A stretch of DNA of 64,000 nt from contig CM060881.1 in the NCBI GenBank assembly GCA_030762935.1, forward strand, positions 103,826,501 through 103,890,500. Reading direction: 5' to 3'. Each line of letters starts with the position of its first letter. Within the stretch, counting starts at the first letter, position 1. Below, piece by piece: positions 1 to 11,867 of the stretch. This stretch comes from Hymenopus coronatus (Eukaryota; Arthropoda; Insecta; Mantodea; Hymenopodidae). The translations under genes were made by a program, and so were the position numbers. The notes beneath the pieces are model-generated. The model had not been told where the DNA came from. It worked only from the letters and a program-made list of their open reading frames with translations, and searched no databases.

Positions 1-1520
1 CATACAGCAAACCAGTCCATAGATACAATAATTACATAAGGGGACCCAGTGAGGCATTTAACGACAACGTTTAAATGTAAGCTTTCAAGGATCATTTCCT
101 CAGAAATTATTCATTGTATCTACTTCAAATGTTTACAGTAGATTATATGGACTTTTGTACACACCTTAACATGTTTTTTGTAGAATACTTATTAGAAGAA
201 TAAATATTCGTTTTGCAGTAGTCAATTTTTTTTATTAAAAATATCACACTAATCATTTCAAAATTTCAAAACTGTAGACAATACTAAAAAGTGACCCTGT
301 TAAAATGTTTATCATTTATGTAAACACAATGTCTAAAATTATGAGTTCTCTATGTCAAACAGTTTCTGAGAAAGTGTTCGTTATGTATCAAAATATGCAG
401 TTTTGGGATATTGAGTTTCAAACTTAGAACTAATCTTTTCAATAAATCGAGCACCATAGGAGGGATTGTCAAGGCTATGAAGAATATCTTATAATATTTG
501 AATATTTATCATTTCATTAGTACTACTTTCAACAGCAAATTTTCAATAAATTGTTATATTTATCTCCATAGTTCTGGAGTTTCTTTTTGGAAGAATTATT
601 ACAGTTCACATCTTCACTATTGCTTTTATGTACACCAGTGTTTATTTCAACATCCACATGTGGATCTGTAGTAGCAGCATTATTTGCAGTGATATCTTTT
701 GGTTTTCGAACATTCTTCCGCTTTCTGAAAACCCTGTTAGTATGTTGTGGCATTGCAAACAAATTCAAATAACAGCCAAACACAACAACAAAATATTCAC
801 ATTCACATCAATAACAAACTAAGATGTTTACACAAAATAAAATAACTAGGTTAGGCTGCCATGATAAACAAGTGTTACCCAAAATCAGTATGGCCATTTC
901 AAACATTTACCGCAACATTTTCTTCTTAATAAAAACGGGAACTTTAAATATACTAATTCCGTTCATAGCAAAAACAAATGCCAATAAATTGACCGATCAC
1001 GCCCACTAAATGCAGCCTCTTGGTAAATGCTCTATAAAAATCCTTAGAATATGGATATCAAGATAAAATTTAAACATGTTATTCAGAAAATTCTCTAGTA
1101 TTTTTACATACAAAAAATATTTTTCTCATATTTGCCTTACCGGGTCTCCATACGTGATTGAAGATCTTAAGAGCATACGACTTTTATTTGTACGATATTG
1201 AATTTCGCTTTATAGAAAAAATCTTCAAATAGTGGATTAATTACGAAAATATATAAATAAAAATAAGAAAGACCATAGTTTCTGTGCTAAAGAACACTAA
1301 AATGACCGGATAGGCAAAGTGGAACCGGAGATATCCACAATATCTCAAAGAACCAACCTTCTCTGTATATGATGAACAGAGGAGCAACTGCCTAGCTAGT
1401 AATAATATGGTTACAGTATTCGCCAATTTCCTTATTTGTTCCATTGTTTAAAATCGTAGGTTTTGCATATATATAAATAAGTTTAATTTTCATTAACCTT
1501 TCTCATATTTATAGCATTAA

Positions 1521-1564
<44 letters not shown>

Positions 1565-2271
1565 TAACATAATAATCTTAGTATTGCAAGTAATTGCATT
1601 GCATTCTGAGTCAAAGAATCATTGTTGATGCCCAGAATTCCTTTTCTAACGTAACAAATTTTGTTTGATAATGAAACTTATCAAAATAAAGTGCACGGTA
1701 ACGATCAATCACAGAAAAAGACAAAAGAAAGAAAGAAGAAAAAATAAATGTATCGTTTTGTTCAAAAATACGATGATCTTATAGTTTAATACCTACTTCC
1801 CACGTGAAGGAAAACACAAAACTATCCTAGAAAGGCTTAGACTTATTTCATAGCAACAATAGCATATTCAAGAATAATACATAACAAACAATATAATGAT
1901 TACATACCAGCGCGGAAATTAGAAGATATTCAAGAAAGGAATTCCTTCAAATTTCTATTGCGGTTCCACAAAAAATATCAGTAATTGAAGAGTGAAAATT
2001 TAAAGAATAATGTTTACTGTTTAAAGTTCATTAATATGATAGTGGAATTTAGAGAATTTAATACTTGGTACATACTATGTGATATTTCTATATTTCGCTT
2101 CAATATCAAGTGTGTTTTAATTGGTAAATGAATACCAATTTTTGCCTACTTGAATGCCTATGTATTAATGCCTATTTTGAACTTGCTCTAATGTCATGTG
2201 CCTGACAATTTTTAATTTCTTAAGCGGATCTTCCCGAGTTCTAGTAATGTTATTGTTTTCTTCTTTTACAG
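1..2271. other. Intronic or intergenic AT-rich DNA, no gene seen
   Basis: No coding potential was recognised on either strand. Short ORFs here (for example around 529-783 on the minus strand) have low-complexity composition and no family motif. The only distinct structure is the (AT)n tract listed separately. The last 20 bases form the polypyrimidine tract and AG acceptor of the following exon. If the exon is part of a plus-strand gene, this stretch is the 3' part of the intron before it. Confidence 0.6.
1526..1561. repeat. (AT)n microsatellite
   Basis: About 36 bases of uninterrupted TA dinucleotides, seen directly. It is self-complementary. Confidence 0.95.
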
Positions 2272-2450
2272 CTATTCTGAACTCTTTATGTAAAGAGTTC
2301 TTATCGGTGAACGTGTCGGCCATCTTATATCTGATGAACTACGAGAAGTATGGCAGAAGCACCGCGTCTGCGCAGTATTTTCTTCAGCTCGCCGGATACC
2401 TGGGTATTCCAGTAATCGCTTGGAACGCCGACAACTCCGGCTTGGAAAGG
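2272..2450 (+). CDS. Nmdar2: Single exon of NMDA-type glutamate receptor subunit 2 (amino-terminal domain)
   Basis: The exon encodes 59 complete codons plus two leading bases that finish a split codon. The peptide contains [15 protein letters not shown] and ends [18 protein letters not shown], which I recognise as the insect GluN2 (Nmdar2) extracellular amino-terminal domain, a periplasmic-binding-protein-like fold that modulates gating of the glutamate-gated cation channel at the synapse. Splice signals fit: TTCTTCTTTTACAG ends at 2271 and AGG|GTAAGC marks the donor at 2450/2451. Reading frame is open throughout and GC content is visibly higher than the flanks. The ORF extends beyond both boundaries by chance. 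No neighbouring exon was recognised up to 64000, so the downstream intron would be very long. It could be a stray exon duplicate, but intact frame and splice sites favour a real exon. Confidence 0.88.
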
Positions 2451-3170
2451 GTAAGCTTAAATTTAGTTGTTTATGGATTGTACATTTTGCAGGTTTATCT
2501 CTTAAGGTGTACTGACGTGCATAACATATGGGTCGTAATTGGACGGAGTTTTTTTGTTGGGATTGACAAAATCTAGCCAGATCCCTACAATGCGACCACT
2601 TCTATTTTCCTAGTTTGCAAGGTTCCTTATCTCCTCCAAAAGCATTGCGGAACTGCCAACTTAAACCTCATATTTTGATGTTAAATCACCGTTTTCTTGT
2701 TTATGTCTTCTTGTATCGGCAGTAACTTTAATCTGTGACTTGATGTAGCTGAAGAAAGCTCTTATATAAATGCCGTTGCTTGATGTCTAGTTTAGCCACA
2801 CATAAAAGTAATTCCTTTAGAAGGCCGAGCTATGCTCCAGTTAGTTTATCCTTGACACGTTTAGCAAAATTCTTTCCAGAAGTGTTACACAAAGCACCCC
2901 TCATTTCACATAGATTATAAACAACGTCATTGGTTAGCTTTTGCATCCCTGTTTGTTTTTCAGGCCAGCCACATAAAGGACTAATTACCGATGAGTGTAT
3001 TCAAAAGGTGAAACTTTAGGATGGAAGTTGTTTATGGTAATCTAGAGGAGTAGGCTGCTTTTATGTCCTTTAATGTACATTTAAATTATTTCACGTGTTT
3101 ATTTATTTTAAACTTAAACTTTTGTGTTTATTTCTTTAAAAAATCTGGAAATTGTAAAACTGATATATAT
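2451..3170. other. Intron sequence after the NMDAR2 exon, nothing else seen
   Basis: Begins with the donor GTAAGC. The rest has no recognised coding motif, repeat or RNA gene. Confidence 0.5.
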
Positions 3171-3172
3171 TA

Positions 3173-3545
3173 TAGAATTGTGGAGAATAGAGCAGCAGTA
3201 AACATACAAAATGGCTCATTATGGATTAGAAAATACCAAGAAAGGAATATACATGAAGGTGAAATTAATGGAATCAGGAAGAGTGTTGGTGTCCAGATTA
3301 GAGAAGAGATGGATAAAAGATATTCAATGATAATGGATATGACTGAAAGGATTGAGAAGACACTATGGTGTGGTCACATAAAGAGGATGGATGTGAAGAA
3401 ATGGCCAAATATTCTGTTGCAGTGATCTTCAGCGAGCAGATGAAAAGGAGCCAGCTTAGAACTCCAACTGCGCCATTTATGGGCTGATGGTAAAAGGAAC
3501 CTCCTGGTGCACTTTGGGACGTGACAGGGGACTTAGGAGTGGGAG
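3173..3545 (+). pseudogene. 3' end relic of a non-LTR retrotransposon ORF2
   Basis: The frame from about 3179 to 3423 encodes a segment with a run ending in TERIEKTLWCGHIKRM followed by a lysine/tryptophan-rich stretch. That matches the common C-terminal motif of arthropod LINE reverse-transcriptase polyproteins (an IE-plus-aromatic-GH-hydrophilic-RM pattern just before a proline/arginine-rich tail). Downstream of a stop at 3423 other frames still resemble the usual tail, including a LPPGALWDVTGDLGVGD-like stretch near 3495-3550. The copy lacks the reverse transcriptase core, so it is 5'-truncated and dead. Family assignment within LINEs is uncertain. Confidence 0.55.
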
Positions 3546-4340
3546 ATTAAACTATTATCTTGAAATGTAAAAACGTGATTAACTCTGAATTATCATGGAT
3601 GACGGTTAGCGGAAGTAATGAAGGGGTCTGGAATTATAGCCTCCTTGAATAATAGGAATGAAAACTACCACTGAAAAACAAATAAAAATGTTAAGTAGTG
3701 TGCAGTCGCAAGCGGAAAAAAAAATCGGCTGATATTATGAGCTCTGTGATGCGTTGGTAAAAATTAGTTATGGTAATTCATCTGTGAAATTTGTAAAATC
3801 CATATTATATAAAAATATTATTAAAATTTATAACAATTATTATACATATAATAATCATAATATTTTTGCCATGCATCGGAATTTTAGGTTGCATGCTTAT
3901 TTAGATAATAAGCTTTATTCTTTAAATTCATTCTGCTAATAAAAATGAACAACATTATACATTTTTAAAAGTTTACCGACAAAATAGATCTATCACGTCA
4001 GATTTGTATATTAAGCATCATTGTTGTAGAAATTTGTTTTATTTTTGATTCTCCCCAAAATTCAAAATTTAGTAATTCTATTTCTCCAAATTGGAGCATT
4101 ATATCAGAAAACTATATCACAATTTTCTTTAACCTACTTTTGAGAGGCAGTATTAATATTTTGAAACAAATTAGTAAAGTGTTGGAAACACTTGTGAGAA
4201 AATAAGATTAAAAATGGGGATAACTTGTTAATAAGTATGCATTTGCACAATTATAGCTTCGGTTAATTGATAGTTAAAGTGCCAAGTGAGAAAAAGTTAT
4301 ATTTTCTTAAAGTTTAAATTCATATTAATGTATTATAAAA
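3546..4340. other. AT-rich spacer, nothing recognised
   Basis: Contains short ORFs of skewed composition only. No repeat of the R850 family is apparent until about 4345. Confidence 0.5.
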
Positions 4341-4633
4341 ATTTGATGTGCTTCATTCAATTAACTTTATGTAGTTGTTACAAAACAAAAGATAAATAAA
4401 GGCATTAACTAGACTAAAGCAGTAGTCAAATATTTTAAAAGCTGGTTGCTATAGAAACGATTGAGTTTCGGTTCGCTTTACATGGTCCCGTTTGAGAAAA
4501 GTTAAGTAGTTTAAAACTGAAACCGATAACAAGGAATATATCAAAACCGGTTAAACAAAATGTACATGAAATAAATGATGTGTTTTATCGAGATCTATAT
4601 TTCTATGTATTATGTCTTTCTGTATCTTTTGAT

Positions 4634-4845
4634 ACTTTTAACTCCCACTTTTACTACATATGGCATCACAGGCGATGACATTTGTGATACATGGAATGAA
4701 CATGGAGCACCGGTGGAATGCAATGGCGTAGGAAACCGAAGAACTTGGAGAAAACCGCCGCTGCGCCGTTTTGTCAACCATAAATCCCACATGCGGTCGT
4801 CTGGGTGAGAGGCGACTGATCTAAGCATTCGGCCACGGTGTGGGC
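4634..4845. repeat. GC-richer block inserted in R850 copy 1, probably a SINE fragment
   Basis: R850 consensus reads straight from about 4630 to 4846 when this block is removed (the part equivalent to TCTATCTCTTACGGTTT resumes at about 4856). The block is GC-richer than its surroundings. It contains CCGCCGCTGCGCCG and ends with a tRNA-like, minus-oriented stretch (CTAAGCATTCGGCCACGGTG), suggesting the head of a tRNA-derived SINE on the minus strand. Exact ends and target duplication were not resolved. Confidence 0.4.
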
Positions 4846-5324
4846 TACATTTTTGTGTATCTCTTACGGTTTAACCATTAAGCAATATACTGCAAAACTC
4901 GTCCAGAATAAAGAGGTCTTCAAAGATTGTTAATTATGGTGCTTTAACGCCTGGCACGGCAGGCGATATTTTAGAGGCTATTCCCAGAAAATTCCTAATA
5001 TAGAGTTTATTGGTGATGTACATATCTTTAATATACGGTATTTTAATCAAAACCATTACAGCCATTTTTGATAAAAATATTTGAAACATTTTTCCATGTA
5101 AGGATCAATTTGTGGTGATGGGATTTCTTTTTTGTAAATCTTCGTGTCGTATCCTTGAAAGATGCTAAATATAAATGCCAAGTTTGGATTTTAACAGTTT
5201 TAGTTGAGTTTTTGACTGTTCACAGACACACAGGTAACTTTTTCTGGAATACTTTTTTTTCGGAATCAAGAGACCTCAAAACATATATTTCCGGTAAAAT
5301 CTGGACATCAAATTTTTGGGTGGA

Positions 5325-5339
5325 ATACATGACTTTCTC
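5325..5339. repeat. Target-site duplication, left, of SINE A
   Basis: ATACATGACTTTCTC, identical to 5682-5696. Confidence 0.9.
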
Positions 5340-5681
5340 CTTAGCGCGGTGGTAGCGTAGCTGCCTACCAAGCGGGAGACCTGGGTTCGATCCCCAGTAC
5401 CGGCGTGGGGATTTTTCCCCCGCTGGGAGACCTGGACCGGGGTGCACTCATCCTCGTGAGGTCCCTGGGGGGCCAATTGAGGAGCTACTTGATGGAGAAG
5501 TAGCGGCTCCAGGTCGTGAGGACCGCATTAACCGGCCGGGAGGGGCTCGAGGCGCTGACCACGTCTCACCCTCCAATACTGCACCCCATCCATGACGTCT
5601 GTAGTGGACCGAGATGGGGGACGCAGCGGCCGGGCGGTAGGCCAAGGCTCCCCGTGAGCTGTCGTGCCATGGAGTTATGTT
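5340..5681 (+). mobile_element. tRNA-derived SINE, family A, full length with 15-bp target duplication
   Basis: A GC-rich 342-bp block inside an AT-rich repeat. Its head is tRNA-like: an A-box region TTAGCGCGGTGGTAGCG near 5341 and a perfect B box GGTTCGATCCC at 5384-5394, together forming an internal RNA polymerase III promoter. The 15-bp sequence ATACATGACTTTCTC occurs at 5325-5339 and again at 5682-5696, a perfect target-site duplication that fixes both ends. There is no long poly(A) tail. The insertion lies within the 3' end of R850 copy 1, so this SINE is younger than that copy. A related diverged copy lies at 13481-13760. Short ORFs on the minus strand here are incidental. Confidence 0.9.
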
Positions 5682-5696
5682 ATACATGACTTTCTC
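5682..5696. repeat. Target-site duplication, right, of SINE A
   Basis: ATACATGACTTTCTC, identical to 5325-5339. Confidence 0.9.
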
Positions 5697-5976
5697 TAGC
5701 TTTTATGTACATTATTTGTATATATGTGGTAGAGCAAGTAATAATAAATGTTTACAATTTTTGCTTAAATATCTCAGATTCATTACCTTAAGCAGCTTTT
5801 GCCGCATTCACCTGGTTCTAGCTAATCAAGTTGATTGCTAGGTCTATTTCACTTATTTTTTTTTTTTTTTGCGAGTCAGAATAACAAATGCATAAGATGT
5901 GTATTCCAATCGTTTTTATTTATTCCAATAAGGTATATATATATTAAACATTTATTATATACTTACAGTATATTTC

Positions 5977-6031
5977 TATACTCATAGACTCCATTTTTAT
6001 GAAGAAGAAAAAAATGGAATCTATGAGTATA
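5977..6031. repeat. Imperfect hairpin, 22-bp arms
   Basis: The left arm 5977-5998 and right arm 6010-6031 are reverse complements with one mismatch, separated by 11 bases. The right arm and the sequence after it belong to a repeat pair shared with 40965-41125. Possibly a foldback remnant of a small DNA element. Confidence 0.75.
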
Positions 6032-6160
6032 AAAAATAACAAAAATATTGTTAATGAAACCAATGTTTTATTCGTTCTTAAAAGTTTGAATTTTGTGCAA
6101 AAATTCTTTTTAGGGGGGGGGGATGGAGGAAGGGCCTTTGTTTAATTTTACTTAGTTCAA
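6010..6160 (+). repeat. Unclassified repeat, copy 1 of a pair
   Basis: Shares an ordered series of blocks with 40965-41125: ATTCCATTTTT-like start, AAAGTTTGAATTTTG, a run of G (nine here), then AAGGCCTTTGTTTAATTTTA-type sequence. Same orientation in both places. No coding content. Confidence 0.6.
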
Positions 6161-6534
6161 TCCAATTCACCCCTCACCCCTTCTGGATGTGGACCAGAGG
6201 ATTTTTCAATTCGTTAAGTTAGCGTAATCAATTCAGTTCATTAATTGTTCTTACGTAGGAAGGAAAGTTAGAATCAGAATGTAAAGCTATGTAAGTCGAC
6301 ACAACCTTGGGCATTTTATTTCAAGATATGTTGAAGAACACCTTGTACTTAACTAGTAAATTTGAGTCAGGTTGAAGTATTCATGATGTCCTAATACACA
6401 ATTCGTAGTTCACATGGTAGAGCAATTATTTGTGAAGTCAAAGATAGGTGACTCGCGACTCGGCTATAATACTGCATTTTTATTCTCTTTCTAACTCCCC
6501 ATAATTACTCCGTAATTAAGAATATTTTTTATTT

Positions 6535-7695
6535 TCTCTACACGTACTATGCATATAATCGGTTAAGAATCTATTGCATTCCACTCAAAAATTCGATGAG
6601 ATTTCGCTGGAAAAATATGTTTTGAGAGATACTGAATCAAATAAAAAAAAAAACATTTATACAAAAATGTCCGTGAATAGGTTTGTGTTCGTACGTGAAT
6701 GTATTGTGTGAGTGTGTATCTGAGAACAGTTAAGCTCAAAAACGAAAAGAGCGTTAAATATCAATTTGGTATTTAAGTTATGCATCTTCCAAGGATGCGG
6801 TATGAATATTTTCAAGAACATTTTATTTCTCGTGTAAGCTATTATACTTTGTATAAATAAAGGTGTTAATGTTTACGAAAAATGTTAAATAAATATTAAA
6901 TTAAATCCTTTGAATAACATCCTGACAAAAAAAGTATTCCACATAAAGCAAAATTTGATACTATAAAGTAAATCTGTTACACTTACTTCTGACAAAATAG
7001 ATTCATTATAAAATTCAGAATAAAAATTCATAAAATTCATTATAGTTAAAATTATTTCAAATAACTGGTCCTCTCATTCTAAGATATTCAATAAAGATAG
7101 AAACCAACCCTTGACGCGGGAATTGTTTTGAAAATTGTTCTTTTCTCTAAACGCCTCTAATGAATTTAATTAAAGTACTGTATATTAAATATATTTATTT
7201 GATAACTAAAATAAAGATACATCTTGAGTGTTCTGAGAATAGTCTCTGCATGCCCTTCATTCTGGATGAATTTTACGAAACTGATAAACCGTAACAGGGA
7301 TAAAAGTTTACTTCACAAAAAATGTAATCTCGTTAAAACAATTTATGCATATAAATTTTTGTAGAGTTAACCGTCTCCACGATATTTCTTTTTATTGATT
7401 TCAAGTTTAAGTATTTAAACTTTACTCAATCAGGAGGCTATCTTTTGTTTTATATCTCTTTTGTTTTACTCCTTGTCGCGCAAAGTGAGCAAAATTTAAA
7501 TGTTTTCACATAGCGACTGGTTTTCTAAAAGATTTGGCTATCTATTTAGCCTAGTGTATTAACTTATTTCTCTTCTGCTTAGAAGGAACTAATACAACCA
7601 TTTCTGCTGATTTGTATCTCGATTACTACCATGTAGATAAAGGAATAACCTTTCATAAGGAATGGTTTATATAGAAAAGCGTGTATCAGATTTTT
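6535..7695 (-). repeat. R850 repeat copy 2, minus orientation, with extra internal sequence
   Basis: Reads as the reverse of R850: remnant palindrome TCTCTACACGTACTATGCAT near 6537, ATTGCATTCCACTCAAAAATTCG near 6573, CTTCCAAGGATGCGG near 6786, the TTCTGGATGAATTTTAC block near 7260, TTTAGCCTAGTGTATT near 7545, and ATTTCTGCTGATTTG near 7600. It is longer than usual because about 300 bases (roughly 6840-7140) match the consensus poorly. Confidence 0.7.
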
Positions 7696-7699
7696 ATCA

Positions 7700-8690
7700 T
7701 CATGTTTTGCAAGAACATTTTTTTACAGAAAATTCCCAACCTATTTCGAGTCATGTGAAATGGCGAGTTTTTAATGCTTTTAATTTTAGGTGGGCAGTCC
7801 TATATGGCCCAGTTCCTCACATAAGACCCTCTTAGTTTTGTTTGTTATACAAATCTTTTATTATTTTTTCCTGAGGCTAATTTTCTATTTGTTGTATGTG
7901 TCCTTTCGTTCAAATGACATGTTGTAAAGAGGGCAAGGCAGTTTCATCTAACCGCTGCACAACATATTTCCCTTACATTCACATTTTCTGTAGATCCTGA
8001 GTCATATACGACCTCTGTTTATTGGTTTAGGTTTCAATGGGAGAGTTTTACATACAACCAATGGAAGACGGAAAAATTCTGTCTAGTGTCTCATACCAGT
8101 AAACGTAAAATGCTTTTATTTCCCATCTCCACCACACAGCTCATTTTATTCAATGTAATAAGAGGATTCTGCCAACATTAAATAAAGAAAAAAACACTAT
8201 AGGGAACAAAAACTATTCGCAAGTTATTTGCTCTTGACTCTCTTTAAAATCAGAGAGTTCACGACAGTGATACTATTATCCACTGGAGAAAAAAAAAATT
8301 GGCTGGAGAAGACCCTCGTTACTGGACTCACTCATTCTTAAAATAGTATTGTCCACTAGGATGCCGTGTAAGCGTGCGGTATAAGCCTTTAGCAAACAAT
8401 TGGAACGAAGGGAGTGAAATGTAATATGTTTGTTTTAACCCTTTGTTGCCTGTTGGTACCTATAAATTCCGCTTGTTTTAAGCGTAGCTATATAAATAGG
8501 GTTTTACTCTAGGATTAATTTCATGCTATACTAGCCTTCAGCCATAAACAATAAGTAATTAATACTTTTACGTTGTAAAAATATATACAATTTTGCCCTA
8601 AAATTGCAGTGATTTCTTTTAAATAAATAAAAAAATAAAGCTCACACATAACTACACTCAAATGTATGAATGAAAGAATAAGTGTATTTA
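7700..8690. other. AT-rich spacer, nothing recognised
   Basis: No recognised protein motif, RNA gene or family repeat. Contains an A9 tract near 8288 only. Confidence 0.45.
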
Positions 8691-8699
8691 TTGACATAG

Positions 8700-9053
8700 C
8701 AATATCATACATAGAATTTCAACAATCGCACGGGTCCACAGACCGTACGTGCTTCTGTAATACACATTAAAACAATATTAAAACAACAGCAATTAAGAAT
8801 TAAAACAGTAAACACGAAAATAAAAAGACAAAGTTAATACACAGTCAAAAGCAATATCAAAGCAACAATAAATGAATTAAGAGTGAACCCGAAAGTAAAA
8901 AGATATTCAAATATAGCAATTTAAATTTACACTCATAAATATATATTCATAATATATACACAATATATAAAACCATAGCACAACAGTGACCTAAGTATGA
9001 CATAATACATATGTATGTAGAACATTGTAGTCACTTTTATTTAGTTGATCTTA
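8700..9053 (-). other. Possible 3' untranslated region of the minus-strand LINE
   Basis: Lies immediately downstream of the LINE C-terminus in its orientation. A-rich on the plus strand, non-coding. Assignment is by position only. Confidence 0.3.
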
Positions 9054-10275
9054 TTACCCCCCCCCTTCTCTATCGGCAGCCTCCACAGATCTCAGCCGTC
9101 TTGCCTTAAGTATAAATTTATCTAGTCCGTTCATGTTTTCCGTGCCTACCAGTAGCGTCCAACATGTTACTAGCCCTGCATTCGCGGTGGTAAAAAATGG
9201 CGGTAAATATTTTTCCCGCCATTCCTCCGTACCCCTACATCTTGCCAAGATGTGATTCCATGACTCTTCCTCCTTGCAAATGGGATAGATTCTCGTACCA
9301 TTCTCGTCAGAAATCTTTGTTCTCCTCCATGCTCCTAGTCTAATCCACGCGAGCACTACTCTAATGAATTTGGTACCTGTTTTGGTGTATTGCTCCATAC
9401 CCCACTCCGATTTTAGCTCAGATTGTACTTCTAATGACACCTTTTCTGTGCATTGCGCAATTATTTGCTGTCTATCAACATCACAAAGGCGATTCTTAAT
9501 TTTTCTCCAAATACTCCATCTGTCTGCCTGCCCCGCCATCCAAATGTAGCATATCCCAATGATTTCCAACCCCTTTCTTTAATTTTGATACCCACGTCGA
9601 ATTACCTTCCATTCGCAACTGTTCACGGTAGCAGACTGCCCTAATTAGAGATTGGTTTCCGTAAACGATTCTCATCCAATGTTTAACTGCTTCGATTCTG
9701 CACTCTATCGTTTCACTATGTGCCCCGAATTCCCTCATTATTCCGCAGTTTGCCGTACCCCTCCGTACACCCAGAATTCCTTTAAAAAATTGGGTCCTCA
9801 CTTGATCCAGATTCCCTGTTTGTTCCCACCGCCATATTTCTCCTTCGTATGTCATCGTGGATCTAACTGTCGCTCCGTATACAGTTTCCATTAAGGTTAT
9901 GGATAAATTCAACATTCTGTAGCGTATCCGGAGAGCTTCCGCCGTTTTCACTCTTGCCTTGTGTTTTGTATGTCAATGCGTTTTGTCCATTTTCCGTACA
10001 TTGTAAATGTAAGTCCTAAGTACACAAAAGATTTAACATTGTCCAGTATCTGTCCTGCATATGTCCAAGTCTCATCCCTGCTATAAACAGAACCTTTTTT
10101 GAAAGTCATTGCCTTAGTCTTATTCACATTAACTGTAAGTAGCCATTCATTGCAATAATTCTTATGTTTGTCCATTCCTCGTTGCAATCCATTTACTATC
10201 GTAGAGCACAATACTAAATCGTCCGCGTATAATAGTACTGGGATCACAGTCAAATGTAATCCCATTAGTTTCCAA
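9054..10275 (-). pseudogene. 5'-truncated non-LTR retrotransposon ORF2 (reverse transcriptase palm to C terminus)
   Basis: Three overlapping minus-strand frames read in protein order. Frame 1 (10265-9948) contains LLYADDLVLCST, the reverse transcriptase catalytic YADD motif, then a WLLTVNVNKTKAMTFKKG segment of the palm/thumb, and VYLGL. Frame 2 (9951-9496) carries the thumb-linker region with GATVRSTMTYEGEIW and FKGILGVRRGT. Frame 3 (9569-9054) ends in a zinc-knuckle-like ICKEEESWNHILARC. Two frameshifts join them and sequence upstream of YADD is missing, so it is truncated in the usual LINE fashion. It would copy its own RNA by target-primed reverse transcription; this copy is dead. Clade not assigned. 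Confidence 0.85.
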
Positions 10276-10279
10276 GCAT

Positions 10280-11585
10280 CACACCGATTACTTTCTGGGG
10301 CTCTCCCCGTTCTTTGCCACAGTCATTGGGATTTGAACTTGCAGTATTTGGTTTTGAATGAATGGCCAGTCCATTACCTATCACCTAACACTCATGGTCA
10401 CTTGAACCACTTTGACAGGATTATGAAAACTGGTTTAAAGGAATTTAAACTTTTAATTGAGAAGAAAAATATTAATAAAGGATCTATATTTATTTTCCTT
10501 TCTATTTTCTCTGTTATTTTATATAATAATGTTATAGGTTTATTTCCATATATTTTACTAGAACTCCAGTTTTAAACTTGAATTAAAGGAAAAACGGCAT
10601 ATGTAAGTACACTAATCCAGGCAACTAAGGGTTAAGTTATAAAAAGAGTCAATAGAAGGCGAAATGCTGCGTTAAGGTGGGGTATAAAAAGAAATGACAC
10701 GGAAAGATATTCTGCAGTGTTTAATGAACTGTGTGTTTAGAATCTTAAATAGTAAACACATTTTCAAGAATGACATCGGATAACTTGAGTGCATAATATA
10801 TACAACACTGACTTCAAATTGTTTAAAATAATATGTGTAGCAGAACTTTCTCTACCCACGATCCCTAAAGCAGATTAATATTTTATTTCTTTCTAATACA
10901 GATCAAATTTCGTTACACTTTTCATTGGAATTTAACCAAGAATACAGTATGCTACAGCAATACTCACATATTTACAAAGCATGTAATTTTGTGATGGCGT
11001 GAAATTCCCTTCTGTTGACAAGAAAAAATAAAGATTTTCCATTGGAGAAAATTATAAGGATTGAAAATTGAAAGCAATGACAGAAAAGCTAAAGCTTTCT
11101 CTTCTAACCGAGATAAATATTATCAGAAATTGTTTTAGCACGTTTTGAAAGCTTGGTAAAACTTCCATGTGAGGGATAGTTGGATGGAGATTTTTTCCTG
11201 AAAATCTTCCTGTCAATCCTTGGAAGGTACTAGCAAGATGAGTAGTGGTGAGTTATATAAAGTTATAATATCGCCAGACATGGTGAAGAAACATGTGAGA
11301 TAAATGGATATAGGTAATTCAGAAAGGATGGCAGTAAAAAATGAGAAAAACAGGCAATCACAAGATGTAATATTTGAAATTAAGAACGGTAGGCAGGTGA
11401 AATTGTTGAAGAAGCAAGAAAAAAAAAGTCAAATAAAGGTATTAATCTCATTTTATAAAATTATACAAGTACATTTAATCTATCTAGGTATAAAAAACAC
11501 ACTCAAGTATCTTCGTACAGTCAAAATACCGCTGTCCTGATCGTGAAGTCGTAATCTTTATATTTTTTTTATGTGTTTTAGTTGT
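10280..11585. other. AT-rich spacer, nothing recognised
   Basis: No recognised motif. The longest ORF (10168-10575, plus) is largely antisense to the LINE and then AT-rich. Confidence 0.45.
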
Positions 11586-11589
11586 AAAT

Positions 11590-11866
11590 TTCGTAAAACT
11601 TCTCTCATATGGGATTATGTAACACCTGGCTATGCAGAGAAACTACTTTCAAGTAAATAGCAATATGCTTTCAAAATATTTGACTATCGGTTTGGCCTAA
11701 AATATGCCCCTATTTCCCTTCTGCTTGCAAGGAAGTTGTTAATAACACCATATCTGCTAACGTTTATCTCTGCTATCAAGAAGTAGATATAAGAATAACA
11801 TTCTAACAATAATTTGTTACAGAGACGTGGAGAAAAACATGTGAATGTAACACAACAGAATTTTAC
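11590..11866 (-). repeat. R850 repeat copy 3, minus, 5' third only
   Basis: Reverse-oriented blocks: TTCTCATATGGGATT near 11602, TATTTGACTATCGG near 11679, ATTTCCCTTCTGCTTGC near 11712, and AACAATAATTTGTTACAGAG near 11804 ending near GTGAATGTAACACAAC. It abuts copy 4 directly in the same orientation, giving a head-to-tail pair. Confidence 0.75.
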
Positions 11867-11867
11867 T

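Larger units (their letters stand above)
4345..5745 (+). repeat. R850 repeat copy 1, interrupted twice
   Basis: Recognisable R850 blocks appear in consensus order: the AAAAGCTGGTTGCTAT block near 4437, the AAGAGGTCTTCA block near 4910, TATCTTTAATATACG near 5022, the CACAGACACACA block near 5220, and the end motif TTTTTGGGTGGA near 5311. Two foreign blocks interrupt it: about 4634-4845 and the SINE at 5340-5681. The terminal palindrome is degraded (5698-5745). The extreme 5' end is not clear. Confidence 0.75.

Noticed and set aside
5220..5687. Minus-strand ORFs over SINE A
   Set aside because: GC-rich SINE body gives long frames by chance; the tRNA head and target duplication explain the block.
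4345..5745. R850 as an LTR of an LTR retrotransposon
   Set aside because: No pair of copies flanks gag-pol coding sequence and no consistent 4-6 bp duplications were seen; left open only as one possibility in the R850 finding.
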